Source: Paramesorhizobium endophyticum (GTDB lineage Bacteria > Pseudomonadota > Alphaproteobacteria > Rhizobiales > Rhizobiaceae). From it: a DNA stretch of 64,000 nt. The stretch covers positions 124,001 through 188,000 of the forward strand of contig NZ_BMHH01000001.1 of NCBI RefSeq assembly GCF_014640615.1. Reading direction: 5' to 3'. A program made the position numbers and the translations under genes. The notes beneath the pieces were generated by a model. It had not been told where the DNA came from. It ran no database searches and saw only the letters and a program-made list of their open reading frames with translations. Shown here in pieces: positions 16,512 to 25,714 of the stretch; within the stretch, counting starts at the first letter, position 1; every line of letters begins with the position of its first letter.

Positions 16512-19175
16512 TTAGCGGTTTCGCTGGTTCATGTAGTTGCCGGGGCGTGTCTGCTTGCGAAGCTCGTCCGCAACCATCCCTCTCATGCTCTGCTCCATCT
16601 GCCGGGCCATTTTCGCGGCGAGGTCGGCATTCTGTTCCGGCGTCCCGGCGCTGCCGTTGACGGTGATTGGCGCGGAAATGGTGATCTGTTGAACCGGGGC
16701 GGGATCGCTACTGTTCGCTGCCTTCAGGTCCGGCTTACGGATCGAGGGCGCGCTACCGACATGGCCGCCTTCAGCATAGCCACGAAGCGCGCCATGGTGC
16801 AGGGCTTCAAGGTTGCCGACGCCGATACGGCGCGTTGCTTCCTTCGAAATCACATATTCGCCCTTATGCACGATACCCGCCGGTTCATGCTTGCCGCCAG
16901 CACCGGTAAAGCCGCCCTCGCTGAAGCCGAACAGGAAACCAAGAATGCCGCTGCCGACGCCGCCTAAACCGCCAAGCGGTCCCTTACCAAGAAGCGCGGC
17001 CTGAAGTGCCGCGTCAATCAGGCTGTTAATCAGGCCGCGAACTGCGCCGTTCAAGTCCTGAGTGCCGGTCAGAAGGCCGGACAGGGAGGAAGTGAAGGTT
17101 TCCGCGAAATATTGCTGCGCGGTGCGCAAGCCTTCGGCGCTGGTGGCCGCCTGCTGGTTCGTCTGGTCAAGCTGCTGGGTGAGCGTGATCTTCTCGCGGA
17201 TTTTCTGAAGCTCCTGCTCCGAAAGCGTGATCCCCGCCCGCTTCATCTCCTGTTGGTAGCGGTAAACCTCAAGCTCAATCCGCTGATGTTGCGCCGACAT
17301 GCCGGAAATCGATTGCTCGAAACGGGCGAGGTCAAGACCTTCCTGCACCGACTGGTTCAGGCTCTTCCGGGCCACGTCCTGCTGTCTCAACAGTTCGGTG
17401 CGCTCCCGTTCGCTGTCGGTCGGGGCAAGCGGCTGCGGTGCGGTCGGGGTGCCGGAATAGGCGTTGCGGATCGTGCTGTCATCGACACGGCGCAAGCCCT
17501 CCCATTCGTTGCGAAGCTCTGCCGGATCGTTGCCACGACGACGAAGCAAGGCGCGGGCAAGTTCGTCCTGGGTGTCCTGATCAAACAGCCGGTCGCCGGA
17601 CAGGCCAAGCTCTTTGATCAAGCCTTCAAGGGTCGCGCCGGTGATCTGGTAGCGGCCAAGCGCGGACGAACCCTTGCCGTCGCCATAAAGGGCGCGGTTC
17701 GCCGGATTGGCGAGCATACGGCGCTGGAGCGCGCGAACCTGATCAAGCGTCATCCCGGTAAGGTTTTGCGCGCCGCCGGTCCAGCGTCCATTGTCGAGCG
17801 TGGCGTTATAGTCCCCGCCGCTTTCCACGGCTGCAATCAGGTCGAGAATGTTATCGTGCTTGCCGAACCGGGCAACGCTCTTGGCGCGGTTTGCAAGATC
17901 GGTTGCGTTCATAATCTCGCCCATGGTCCGGGCGTTCCCCACGGCTTTCCGATAAGCGGCGTCAATGCTGTCCACCGTGGCGAGGGTGTCCAGTTCGGCC
18001 TTCAGTTCCGGCACAAGCTTTTTCAGGTCGGCGAGCGCATTCTTGAAGTTTGCCGCTGCGGTGACGTTGCCGTTGAAGCCGTTGGAAAGGCTGTTGGTTG
18101 CGGCGGAAAGTTCCTTGAGTGCTTGCTTGAACTCGTCGCTTCCGCCCGTCACCGCATGAATCTGGTCATCAACGGCGGACAGGGCGGCGCGAAGCTGGCG
18201 AAGCTCTGCTTCCTTCACGGGATTGAACGGTTCGGCTTCGACGGCGGCAATCTGGCGTTCGATCTTCGCCCGTTGTGCCTGAAGGCGCTTAAGCTGTTCT
18301 TCCGGGGAGTTGTAGCGGTCAATTACGGCCTGCTTGCGCTTGCCGCCCGGATCGCCGGGGTTATTAATGTAATCGATGATCTGCGCGGCCACGCCGACGC
18401 CAGTAATTGCCGCCTGCTTGGCGTAAACGGTGAAGTTCCGCCACATGGTCGAAAACTCGCGATCGATCTTCTTCGCCGCTTCGATCTGTTCCGCGCTGAA
18501 GGTTGCGGCTTCATCGCGCATACGCTGGATTTCGGAAACGGACAGGCCAAGCACCTTCGCAAGCTGTTCAGCGCCGGTTCCTCCAAAAAGCTCGTCAAGG
18601 ATACGGGTCTGCGCTGCGGCGTCCAACTGCTGAAGCTTGCCGATGATTTCATCAAGGAAGCGGGACGGGTCTTTCAGCTTCTGCGCAACATCGGTCGCGG
18701 TATAGCCAAGGCGCTCGAAAGCCTCCTGCGCGCTGCCCTTGCCAGTCGTGGCGAACTCGTCGCCGCGAAGGTTCAATTCCTTCAAGGCGTCGGTCACGCC
18801 GTCAATGCTCATGCCGGTAGCGGTCGCCACATAGCTCCATTGCTGCCACACCTTGGAGGAAACACCGGCCTTGCGGGCCTCGCGGTCAACTTCAGCAATG
18901 GAACTGGCAATCTCCCTCACGGCGATGGCCGCGCCGCCGACGCCTGCGACGATAGCGCCGCCGCGCATGAGCGGCGTGAACATGCCTTCAAGCTTGCTTC
19001 CGATAGAGGCCGACGCCGCTCCAAGGGTCTTTTCCATGTTTTGGGCCGACTGCCGGGCGCGGCCTTCCATCTTCTTGAAATTGTCATTGGTGGCGTTGCG
19101 GGCGCGCGCCATGTCCTTCTCGTATTTGTTCACGCGAGCCTCAAGGCTCACAAGCAGGCGTTGCGTGTCTTCCAT
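16512..19175 (-). CDS. Tail tape measure protein with lysozyme-like domain
   Basis: An 887-residue protein. The N-terminal coiled region (1-100) and GGAIVAGVGGAAIAVREIAS are typical of tape measures. Residues about 441-548 form a muramidase/transglycosylase-like insert: AAVESGGDYNA with a likely catalytic glutamate at 451, then SSALGRYQIT. The C-terminus has GGFTGAGGKHEPAGIVHKGE, a lambda-type tape-measure ending. In siphophages it sets tail length and helps cross the peptidoglycan. It is the last gene of the leftward operon, where tail tip genes would normally follow but none do. Confidence 0.9.
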   Translation of the reverse strand: MEDTQRLLVSLEARVNKYEKDMARARNATNDNFKKMEGRARQSAQNMEKTLGAASASIGSKLEGMFTPLMRGGAIVAGVGGAAIAVREIASSIAEVDREARKAGVSSKVWQQWSYVATATGMSIDGVTDALKELNLRGDEFATTGKGSAQEAFERLGYTATDVAQKLKDPSRFLDEIIGKLQQLDAAAQTRILDELFGGTGAEQLAKVLGLSVSEIQRMRDEAATFSAEQIEAAKKIDREFSTMWRNFTVYAKQAAITGVGVAAQIIDYINNPGDPGGKRKQAVIDRYNSPEEQLKRLQAQRAKIERQIAAVEAEPFNPVKEAELRQLRAALSAVDDQIHAVTGGSDEFKQALKELSAATNSLSNGFNGNVTAAANFKNALADLKKLVPELKAELDTLATVDSIDAAYRKAVGNARTMGEIMNATDLANRAKSVARFGKHDNILDLIAAVESGGDYNATLDNGRWTGGAQNLTGMTLDQVRALQRRMLANPANRALYGDGKGSSALGRYQITGATLEGLIKELGLSGDRLFDQDTQDELARALLRRRGNDPAELRNEWEGLRRVDDSTIRNAYSGTPTAPQPLAPTDSERERTELLRQQDVARKSLNQSVQEGLDLARFEQSISGMSAQHQRIELEVYRYQQEMKRAGITLSEQELQKIREKITLTQQLDQTNQQAATSAEGLRTAQQYFAETFTSSLSGLLTGTQDLNGAVRGLINSLIDAALQAALLGKGPLGGLGGVGSGILGFLFGFSEGGFTGAGGKHEPAGIVHKGEYVISKEATRRIGVGNLEALHHGALRGYAEGGHVGSAPSIRKPDLKAANSSDPAPVQQITISAPITVNGSAGTPEQNADLAAKMARQMEQSMRGMVADELRKQTRPGNYMNQRNR

Positions 19176-19185
19176 TCGTAAATTC

Positions 19186-20820
19186 CTATGCTGCCTCCGC
19201 CATCAGGCGGTCCAGTTCGTCGGGGTCCATGTCAAGGATTGAGCGCTGGTTATCGTTCGCGGCGGCACGGGATACGGCGAGCGCCGACGCAATAGCGCCG
19301 TCGATATGATTGCTGTGGCGGGTGCCTTTGTGCATCGTGGTCAATTCGCTGGCGCTGGTCGCGCGCTTCACCACGACGCTTTCAAAGTGATTGCGAAGGA
19401 TCGGGTGCGCGCCGTGCCGGATGCGCTTGCCGTTGACGATGCGCTCAAGGTCGCAAATCGGGCCGTGCATATGCTTCGCCGTCTGCGGAAGCTGAAGCAC
19501 GTTGATACCGTGCTCCATGAGCTTCGCCATGATCGGCCCGGCAAGCGAAGGATCAAAGATAACTTCCTTCACATCATAGGTGCCGCAAAGATTGATGATC
19601 TGGTCGGCAATGGCGTCCGGTTCAATCACGGGGCCGTCGATGACATTCAAAAGCTTGTCGTCGCGCCAGCGGGGATAAGGAACCTGCTCAACCTTGGCTT
19701 TATCCTCCAAGCCTTCGGATGGCAGGAAAAACCACGGCTGCACCGAAATCCGCCCGTCATCATGTCGCCACGCGCCGACGATGGCCGTAAGATCGCCGGA
19801 ACGGGACAGGTCAACACCAAGCCAGCATGGCAACGGTTCCAGTTCAGTCAGGTCAAAATGCGGATCATACCCGGCGTCATAGACGGCCATGTCAAACAGC
19901 GGATCGCGGGAAGCGGCCTGCCAAATATTCAAATGAAACTGCTGGAATGCAAAGCGTTCGGCGGGCCGGTGCTCTGCTTCGCGCGCCATGGTGCGCAAAC
20001 CGCCAAGATCGGGAAAGCCGTGTTTCAGGCCGGGATTGACCTTGTGCCACACGTCTTCATCGCGCCAGTCGTCGCCGGGGTCGGCTTCAAAGATAATTGG
20101 CAGAAATGAAGGATCGTCAATTTCCCCCGTCGCCACCTTCCGGGCATAGTCGTAAAGTTCGAAACCGATATTTTCCTGCCCCCGGCCTGCCGTGGTGGCG
20201 ATAATCATGAGGGTGTCAGAAACCTTCGCCATGCCGGATTTGAGCGCTTCCCAGAGGTCACGATTTTTCCAACAGTGGATTTCATCGACAAGCACGAAGC
20301 TGGGGGTTTTTCCATGTTGCGCTGCGCCATCACTGGATACGGCGAGAAGTTCGGCCTTGTTCGGGCGCGAAATGATCTTCTTCGCCGAATTGTGCGCGTC
20401 ATAGATGCGGGTCGCGGCGACAAGGCGGCGGTCTTCCCGCACAATGTTTGCCGCTTCCTTGAAGCCGATGCCCGCCTGTTCGCGGTCGGACGCGGCAAAG
20501 ATGGCCTGTCCAGCCGGGCGCGCTTCCGGCCCGATGGTGTGGAGAAGCGCCCACGCTGCGGCGATGCTGGTTTTGCGGTTGCCACGGGGAAGCATGAGAA
20601 AGGCCGTGCGGACCTCCCGCGTTCCATCCGGGTTACGCGGGCCGTAAATCCGCCGCGTCATGCGCTCCTGAAAATCGAAAAGCTGGAAGCGGCCTTTCGG
20701 CCCGGTGCTGGCCGGGTGCTTCAACGCACGGATGAAATCAACCGCCTCCTGCCCGTATCCGAATGGATCGGGGATCGGCGAGCCGTCATAAATCCAATGC
20801 GGGAACGCGCTCTTGCTCAT
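19186..20820 (-). CDS. terL: Phage terminase large subunit
   Basis: The DNA-packaging motor ATPase and headful nuclease, 544 residues. The Walker A variant LPRGNRKTS lies at 77-85, Walker B FVLVDE at 175-180, and the RNase H-like nuclease starts with LGVDLSRSGDLTA and includes HIDGAIASALA near the end. Its start overlaps the terS stop by four bases. No frameshift or missing motif is seen, so the packaging motor looks functional. Its position, near the distal end and after head-tail genes, is unusual. Confidence 0.94.
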   Translation of the reverse strand: MSKSAFPHWIYDGSPIPDPFGYGQEAVDFIRALKHPASTGPKGRFQLFDFQERMTRRIYGPRNPDGTREVRTAFLMLPRGNRKTSIAAAWALLHTIGPEARPAGQAIFAASDREQAGIGFKEAANIVREDRRLVAATRIYDAHNSAKKIISRPNKAELLAVSSDGAAQHGKTPSFVLVDEIHCWKNRDLWEALKSGMAKVSDTLMIIATTAGRGQENIGFELYDYARKVATGEIDDPSFLPIIFEADPGDDWRDEDVWHKVNPGLKHGFPDLGGLRTMAREAEHRPAERFAFQQFHLNIWQAASRDPLFDMAVYDAGYDPHFDLTELEPLPCWLGVDLSRSGDLTAIVGAWRHDDGRISVQPWFFLPSEGLEDKAKVEQVPYPRWRDDKLLNVIDGPVIEPDAIADQIINLCGTYDVKEVIFDPSLAGPIMAKLMEHGINVLQLPQTAKHMHGPICDLERIVNGKRIRHGAHPILRNHFESVVVKRATSASELTTMHKGTRHSNHIDGAIASALAVSRAAANDNQRSILDMDPDELDRLMAEAA

Positions 20821-21227
20821 GCACGGTTCCTGCCAATCATGAGCGGGTTGTCTTCGTCATCGTCGGCGGCTTCCATCATCGCCGCACGGGATCGGGCGGC
20901 GGGCGTCAGGCCAAGTTCGCCAGCGGCGCGAAGCTGCTGCTGTTGGGCTTGCAACAGGATGGTGGAAAGGGGATTGCGCTTCCCGTCGATAAGCAGGCCG
21001 GACGCCTGAAGCTCGCGGTGCGCCTGCCGCATGGTGGCGACCGCAATCACGTAGTTTTCCAGCGCCGAAAGGTCCGCTTCGGTAAGAACCTTGCGCTCGT
21101 CGATAAGGATCGGCGCGACACGCCGCCATTCCGCCTTTGCCTCCTTGCTGAGATAGGAAGGCGTCTTCGGAACGGCGGTCACGGGATTGCTCGCCGGTGC
21201 GATGGCGGGCTTCACTCCACGGGTCAT
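20817..21227 (-). CDS. terS: Phage terminase small subunit, P27 family
   Basis: A 136-residue protein with the P27-family pattern: PSYLSKEAKAEWRRVAPIL, LTEADLSALENYVIAVATMR, LIDGKRNPLSTILLQAQQQ and an acidic C-terminal end. It recognises the pac or cos site and recruits the large subunit. It overlaps its neighbours by four bases on both sides, so head-closure, terS and terL are translationally coupled. Confidence 0.9.
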   Translation of the reverse strand: MTRGVKPAIAPASNPVTAVPKTPSYLSKEAKAEWRRVAPILIDERKVLTEADLSALENYVIAVATMRQAHRELQASGLLIDGKRNPLSTILLQAQQQQLRAAGELGLTPAARSRAAMMEAADDDEDNPLMIGRNRA

Positions 21228-21544
21228 TTCTTCAAAGCCTCGCCGCGAAGCTCAAGCGCGTCACGCCGCCCGAGTTCCTTGATTTCCTTGATGCCGTAGG
21301 CGGTGCCGTTGAAGCTCACGCGGTCGGCGGTCGTGATACCTGGGCGATACCGGACACGGAAAATCACGGTGCTGGTTTCTGCCTCGCCGTAGCCGGTGAA
21401 GAACTCGCTGGCCGTCTGCTGAAGGACTTCCGCCCATACGGTCGCAAGCGGCGTCCACACCTTCACGACGCTGCCGGACGGCTTCACGATTTCCGTTTCC
21501 CGCTCAATGGTGATCCGGCGGTCAAGCTTCCCGATGTTCAGCAT
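21224..21544 (-). CDS. Phage head closure / head-tail adaptor protein
   Basis: A 106-residue beta-rich protein of the SPP1 gp16/HK97 gp7-type head-closure family (GKLDRRITIERET, VWAEVLQQTASEFF, RYRPGITTADRV). It should bind below the portal-connector to close the filled capsid. ATG at 21544 follows the preceding stop by one base; a longer frame to 21664 overlaps the upstream gene and is rejected. Confidence 0.82.
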   Translation of the reverse strand: MLNIGKLDRRITIERETEIVKPSGSVVKVWTPLATVWAEVLQQTASEFFTGYGEAETSTVIFRVRYRPGITTADRVSFNGTAYGIKEIKELGRRDALELRGEALKK

Positions 21545-21545
21545 G

Positions 21546-21971
21546 TCAGATAATCCACCGGATAAGGGCTTCAACGGACAGGACGCCGTGACCATAAGCG
21601 GGGTCGGGATCGCGTGGGAACCGGGATGCGGTGACGCGAAAATGATCACAATAGCCGCCCTCAATGGCGAGGCTGCGCTTGTCGAGCGCGGCCATGACGG
21701 TTCCCGCTATTTCCTTCGCCGCGTCCTGCCCGGCGTCCAGCGTCCAGATATGCAGATCGAGATAAACCCATGCGCCGCGCTGGGCCGTGTAGTCATAGCC
21801 GTGCAAGGTGGTATTGCCGTTACTCATGATAATGCACGGCGTCTTGTCGGGCCGGGTGCTGCCCGCCCGGATATGGTCAGCCGGCACAAGCGCCGTCACT
21901 TCCGGTTTGCCGATAAGCCGGGTGCGGATAGCGGTCTGAACGGCAAGGGTCGGTTCGATCATTTGTTCCAT
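21546..21971 (-). CDS. Tail terminator-like protein (DUF3168)
   Basis: About 141 residues. The core IEPTLAVQTAIRTRLIGKPE, VPADHIRAG, YVYLDLHIWTL-like strand (here AWVYLDLHIWTLDAG) and the VMAALDKRSL helix match the DUF3168 family, which caps the siphophage tail tube. ATG at 21971 or 21962 are both possible; the latter gives an ATGA overlap with the gp10 stop. Its presence implies that the element, or its ancestor, built tails. Confidence 0.8.
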   Translation of the reverse strand: MEQMIEPTLAVQTAIRTRLIGKPEVTALVPADHIRAGSTRPDKTPCIIMSNGNTTLHGYDYTAQRGAWVYLDLHIWTLDAGQDAAKEIAGTVMAALDKRSLAIEGGYCDHFRVTASRFPRDPDPAYGHGVLSVEALIRWII

Positions 21972-22393
21972 GCGTCCTTTACGGCCTTCTTCGCGGCGCG
22001 GTTGATACGGCTCTGAAGGCGCTTTCGGAGAAGGCGAAGGGCAGGCCAAAAGAAGGGCTGGGCTTCCGCGTCGCTGGTGCCGTATTCGACAAGGTGCGGA
22101 TAGCGAACGTCCTCATTACCAACGGTGACAATCACTTCGGTGTCGCCAGCCACGCGGGAACCGCCCGGCTGCGAATAGGCGGGCGTCGGATGGCCGGGCG
22201 CGGTCACGGTGATGCTGTCAATGAGTGCGCCGGTATCGCGGGACGTTTCAGCAAGCGCTTTCTGGGCGTCGGCAAGCTCATGGCCGGACTTCAACAAAGC
22301 CGGAAGCACGGCTTCACGCGGGGCGCGGGCGATCCTGTCGAAAGCCGCCAGTGTCGCGGCAAGCCCGTTGCTGCTCTTATTCGCCATCGCCAA
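21959..22393 (-). CDS. HK97 gp10-like head-tail protein
   Basis: A 144-residue basic protein of the HK97 gp10 family: VLPALLKSGHELADAQKALA, DTGALIDSITV, VEYGTSDAEAQPFFWPALR and a basic C-terminal helix. It completes the neck between head and tail in HK97-like phages. It overlaps the upstream connector gene by 17 bases. Confidence 0.85.
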   Translation of the reverse strand: MAMANKSSNGLAATLAAFDRIARAPREAVLPALLKSGHELADAQKALAETSRDTGALIDSITVTAPGHPTPAYSQPGGSRVAGDTEVIVTVGNEDVRYPHLVEYGTSDAEAQPFFWPALRLLRKRLQSRINRAAKKAVKDAWNK

Positions 22394-22679
22394 ACCACCG
22401 TTCGCGATAGGAATCGAGGATCGAGGTTACGCCAACGGGCGCAAGCTGGGCTGAAACGCCGAAAGTCGCGAGATTTCGGAACTCATAATAGAAGGAAACA
22501 AGCCGCAAAATCGCGATTTTCATATCTGCCGGAAGTGGATCGAGATTGGAAATGGACTTGCCGATGTAATTGCTCACCCACGTTTCCGCGCCGTCGATAT
22601 AGAGCGAAACAAGGTCATCTTCGGCGTTTCCGTCGATCTTCATATGTTGCTTGGCGAGTTCAAGCGATACTGCTGGCAT
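22377..22679 (-). CDS. gp6-like head-tail connector
   Basis: A 100-residue, mostly helical protein matching HK97 gp6-type connectors: LELAKQHMKIDGNAEDDLVS, YIDGAETWVSNYIGKS and KIAILRLVSFYYEFRN. It should form the ring attached to the portal. Confidence 0.87.
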   Translation of the reverse strand: MPAVSLELAKQHMKIDGNAEDDLVSLYIDGAETWVSNYIGKSISNLDPLPADMKIAILRLVSFYYEFRNLATFGVSAQLAPVGVTSILDSYRERWFGDGE

Positions 22680-22686
22680 GGCGTAT

Positions 22687-23172
22687 TCAAGCCTTCTCTG
22701 AAAAAGTTATATTGTCGCTGGCTTGTAAAGTGCTCCCCGCGCCGGTTCCGTCTGAAGGGCCAAAGTTGGAGGATACCCCCGGCCTATGCGCCTTTTGCAT
22801 CCGCTTGCCCGCCTCATTGACGGTTCCGGTCAAAGCGTCCTCTATGGTCCAGCCACGGGCAAGACGGCTGCGGATCGTGTGGGATGAAAGGCCGGTAGCT
22901 TCGGCCCACTCCTTTAGGGTGCGGGTGTGACCAAAGGCGCTGTAGAGCTTGGCTTTGCGCGCGTGGGTGCGGGCCGTCTTATCGGTCGCCGCCTTGCGGG
23001 GAGGTCTTGGCTTGAGACTGCCCTTCGGCTCCTGCCGCTTTATCCAGCGCTCTACTTGCTGGTTGCGGGATGGCTTTCCGGCGAGTAGCGCATAGGCGCG
23101 TTCCCGGATGGCTGCGCATTCGGCTTCAAACTCCTGCCTCTCGATCTGGCGGGCGTGTTCTGCCGGGGTCAT
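22687..23172 (-). CDS. Putative DNA-binding protein with HTH
   Basis: A 161-residue basic protein. The segment TLKEWAEATGLSSHTIRSRL followed by GWTIEDAL is a helix-turn-helix of the type often found beside phage HNH genes. Flanking parts are basic and low-complexity. ATG at 23172 overlaps the HNH stop (ATGA), indicating coupled translation. A packaging or regulatory role is possible but not shown. Confidence 0.65.
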   Translation of the reverse strand: MTPAEHARQIERQEFEAECAAIRERAYALLAGKPSRNQQVERWIKRQEPKGSLKPRPPRKAATDKTARTHARKAKLYSAFGHTRTLKEWAEATGLSSHTIRSRLARGWTIEDALTGTVNEAGKRMQKAHRPGVSSNFGPSDGTGAGSTLQASDNITFSEKA

Positions 23173-23522
23173 AGGCTCTGCTCTTGCCGCTGCTTGACGC
23201 TGTTGTGGCAAGGCTCGCAAAGCGCTTGCCAGTTGGCGCGGTGCCAGAACAGGCGCTTGTCGCCACGGTGCGGAATGATGTGGTCAACCACGGTAGCAAG
23301 ACGGGTGATGCCGTGGTTGCTACATTCCCGGCAATGTGGGTGCATGGCGAGGTATTCGGCGCGGGCCTTGCGCCATTCATGGTTATAACCGCGCTCGCGG
23401 GCAGAAGGTCGCCGGGCGTCATGGCGGGCGTTGCGTTCCTGCTTCGCCTTGCGCTGACATTGGCAAAGCTCGCCATGCGGCACGATGCTGCCGCACGAAC
23501 AGATGCGGGGCGGCTTGCTCAT
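23169..23522 (-). CDS. Phage HNH endonuclease
   Basis: A 117-residue HNH nuclease: two zinc-binding cysteine pairs (CRECSN near the middle and CEPCHN), DHIIPHRGDKRLFWHRAN as the core, and LCEPCHNSVKQ at the end. In HK97-like phages such proteins work with terminase during DNA packaging. Its position inside the structural operon, far from terL, departs from the usual HNH-terS-terL order. Confidence 0.9.
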   Translation of the reverse strand: MSKPPRICSCGSIVPHGELCQCQRKAKQERNARHDARRPSARERGYNHEWRKARAEYLAMHPHCRECSNHGITRLATVVDHIIPHRGDKRLFWHRANWQALCEPCHNSVKQRQEQSL

Positions 23523-24157
23523 GCGCCACCTGCAATCTTTGCCTTGAGGGCGCGAAGCCCGGCACGGTCAAATTCCGGGTCAAGACCTTCGGCGACATTG
23601 CGCGCGGCCTGTTCGGGGTCTGGCTTCTTCGGGGTCGGCTGCTTGTCGTCGTCGCTGCTGCCGTGAACGGCCTTCAACTTGGCGATATGGCCGGAATAGG
23701 CGCGGTCGATTTCGGTCGGCGTGGCGTTCCATGCCTGTTCAGGCGTCCAGCCAAGCCAGCCGGTCGCCTTCTCATACTGGTCTGCATAGAAATCCGCCCA
23801 TGCAACCGCCTTGCCGGAAGGGGCTGCCATGGTCGTGTCCAACTGTTGGACAGGTGCAGGCATGAGCATGGAAACGAGTTCGGCAAGCGGGATGCGCGCG
23901 ATGCCGATGAAAGAGGATAGCGGCCTTCCTGCCGCTTCTGAAAGAAGGAAGGCCGCTGCATCATCCCGGCTATCGGTCGCCGTCAGGATGATTTCGGAAA
24001 TGATGGAAAAGTTACCTTCGGCAAGCGCCCGGAACATGGTCTGGAAGCCGAAACGTGCTTCAAGGGTAACAGCGGCCCGCAAGGAAGGGCGAAGCGTCAC
24101 GGTGCTGCCCCCGTGCGCAATCGTTACCTTCTCGTAGGCGGGCCGCTGGTAGGTCAT
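23519..24157 (-). CDS. Tail assembly chaperone-like protein, two-part
   Basis: A 212-residue protein. The N-terminal half (VTLRPSLRAAVTLEARFG, then SIISEIILTAT) resembles the GTA_gp10/tail assembly chaperone domain. The segment LGWTPEQAWNATPTEIDRAY resembles the short second chaperone of gene transfer agents and siphophages (the rcc01693 type). The two parts, usually separate or joined by a frameshift, are in one frame here. The assignment is from residue patterns and is tentative. Confidence 0.6.
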   Translation of the reverse strand: MTYQRPAYEKVTIAHGGSTVTLRPSLRAAVTLEARFGFQTMFRALAEGNFSIISEIILTATDSRDDAAAFLLSEAAGRPLSSFIGIARIPLAELVSMLMPAPVQQLDTTMAAPSGKAVAWADFYADQYEKATGWLGWTPEQAWNATPTEIDRAYSGHIAKLKAVHGSSDDDKQPTPKKPDPEQAARNVAEGLDPEFDRAGLRALKAKIAGGA

Positions 24158-24160
24158 GGA

Positions 24161-25714
24161 TTAGGCCGCAACCTTCAGCTTCACAAAGCGGTCGGGGTGC
24201 GTCACGTCCGCGCCGACGCGCTTCCGGGCATGGAAACGAACCTGCCCCTTACCCGCAAGGGTGTAGGGGTCGCGAAGCGTCGAAAGCCCCACGCGGTCGA
24301 TGATACGATAGCCGGACATATCGCCGAACAGGATCGGGTTCTTGCCCGCGCCGATATCGTCCATGTCGGGCATTTCAACAATCGGACGGCCAAGCAGGGT
24401 CATGACGCCGCCTGCGGTGATCGGATCAAGCACGAGGTAACGGCCCGTGCTGTCCTTCCACTGGCGAATGACGGAAAGCGTGTTGCGGTTCATCAACCAA
24501 ACGCCGGACTGCGCGTGGGTCGTGGCAATCTGGTGATACATGCCGATGATTACGTCTGCCGGGTTCGCGGTCGGGAATGCGGCGGCAACGCCGGTCTTCA
24601 CTTCCTTGATACCAGTCGCGGCCATGATACCCTTGGGCTGGCCGGTGCCGGTTCCCTTCACGAACGCCAAACCCTCGGTCTTTCCGAAGCTTTCGGCGTA
24701 GTCGGCGATAAGCTCACCTTCCAGCCCATAGGCGTTGTCTTCCAGAAGCTGGTTTGAAATGTCGGTAAAGGTCGCCAGTTCGAACGGCGTAAGCGTGACC
24801 TGTTCAAACGCCATGCCGCTTTCGGTGCGGTCGCCGGTTTCGTCCACCCACGTTGCAGCGGTGCCGGACAGGCGGCGCGGATACTTGATTTCGGGCGCGG
24901 AAATCGAGACGACGCGCGCATAGCTGCGGATCGGGGAATACTCGTTCAACAGCTTGATAAGCTCGTTGCCGAATTCTTCCGGTGCCAGATATCCGCCGTT
25001 CGCGCTGTCCGAAACGGTGAGCGCCTTGACTTCTTCCGGGCTGATCCGCTCAACGCCACGGCGAAGATAGGAGACGAACGCCTTGCGCTCGCTGTTGTCG
25101 TTCTGTGCCGCCGGGTGATTGCTGTTCGCTGCAAGCGGGCGGTTCGCCTTGGCTTCCAGCTTATCCATGCGGGCTTTGAGGGCCTTTACTTCTTCCGGCG
25201 TGACAACCGGATCATTCTTCACTTCGATTTCTGCTTCGTTTTCCAACTTGGTTTCCTTCAGTTCCGCCGCGCCATCTGCGGCTTTGATCGATGTAATTTG
25301 CGCGCCGGGATGGCTGGGAACGGCGACAACAGAGATTTCATGCAGGTCGAGCGCCGTAATCGTGCGCCCTCGCTGGCGGGGCTTCGCGGCCTTGGTGCGG
25401 AAGCCGATGGACAGGCCGGACACGGCCTTGCTGCGGATCATGGCGCGAACCTCGCGGGCGCGCTCCACGTCATCGACAAGCAAGCGGCCCTTGACGGTCA
25501 GGCCGTCCGGTGTCTCGCTGATTTCGTCCCATACGCCGATAACCTGCGCCTGATCGTGGGCGAACAGCATCGGCAACATGTCCGGCGAGGTGAACGCGCC
25601 TTTTTCAATGATATCGCCGACACGATCCGGCGAGCCGAACGGCCATGCAATGCCGGTGATGGTGCCAGCATCGTCAACCGTGAGCGCGGCCTTGATTTCG
25701 AGGCGTTCGCTCAT
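24161..25714 (-). CDS. Fused HK97-type prohead protease and major capsid protein
   Basis: 517 residues. The first 150 are a U35-type prohead protease with the catalytic H53 (FAHDQ) and S102 (GLSIGF), and LHEISVVAVP. A charged linker (VTPEEVKALKARMDKLEAKA, about 172-191) takes the place of a scaffolding delta domain. Residues about 210-517 are an HK97-fold capsid protein (GGYLAPEEFGNELIKLL, GTGTGQPKGIM, C-terminal VRFHARKRVGADV). ATG at 25714 overlaps the upstream stop. Natural fusions are known but uncommon. Confidence 0.92.
   Translation of the reverse strand: MSERLEIKAALTVDDAGTITGIAWPFGSPDRVGDIIEKGAFTSPDMLPMLFAHDQAQVIGVWDEISETPDGLTVKGRLLVDDVERAREVRAMIRSKAVSGLSIGFRTKAAKPRQRGRTITALDLHEISVVAVPSHPGAQITSIKAADGAAELKETKLENEAEIEVKNDPVVTPEEVKALKARMDKLEAKANRPLAANSNHPAAQNDNSERKAFVSYLRRGVERISPEEVKALTVSDSANGGYLAPEEFGNELIKLLNEYSPIRSYARVVSISAPEIKYPRRLSGTAATWVDETGDRTESGMAFEQVTLTPFELATFTDISNQLLEDNAYGLEGELIADYAESFGKTEGLAFVKGTGTGQPKGIMAATGIKEVKTGVAAAFPTANPADVIIGMYHQIATTHAQSGVWLMNRNTLSVIRQWKDSTGRYLVLDPITAGGVMTLLGRPIVEMPDMDDIGAGKNPILFGDMSGYRIIDRVGLSTLRDPYTLAGKGQVRFHARKRVGADVTHPDRFVKLKVAA

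Noticed and set aside
17112-19181. Long plus-strand open frame opposite the tape measure gene
   Set aside because: A shadow of a high-GC gene; no domain, and the minus-strand frame has clear phage motifs.
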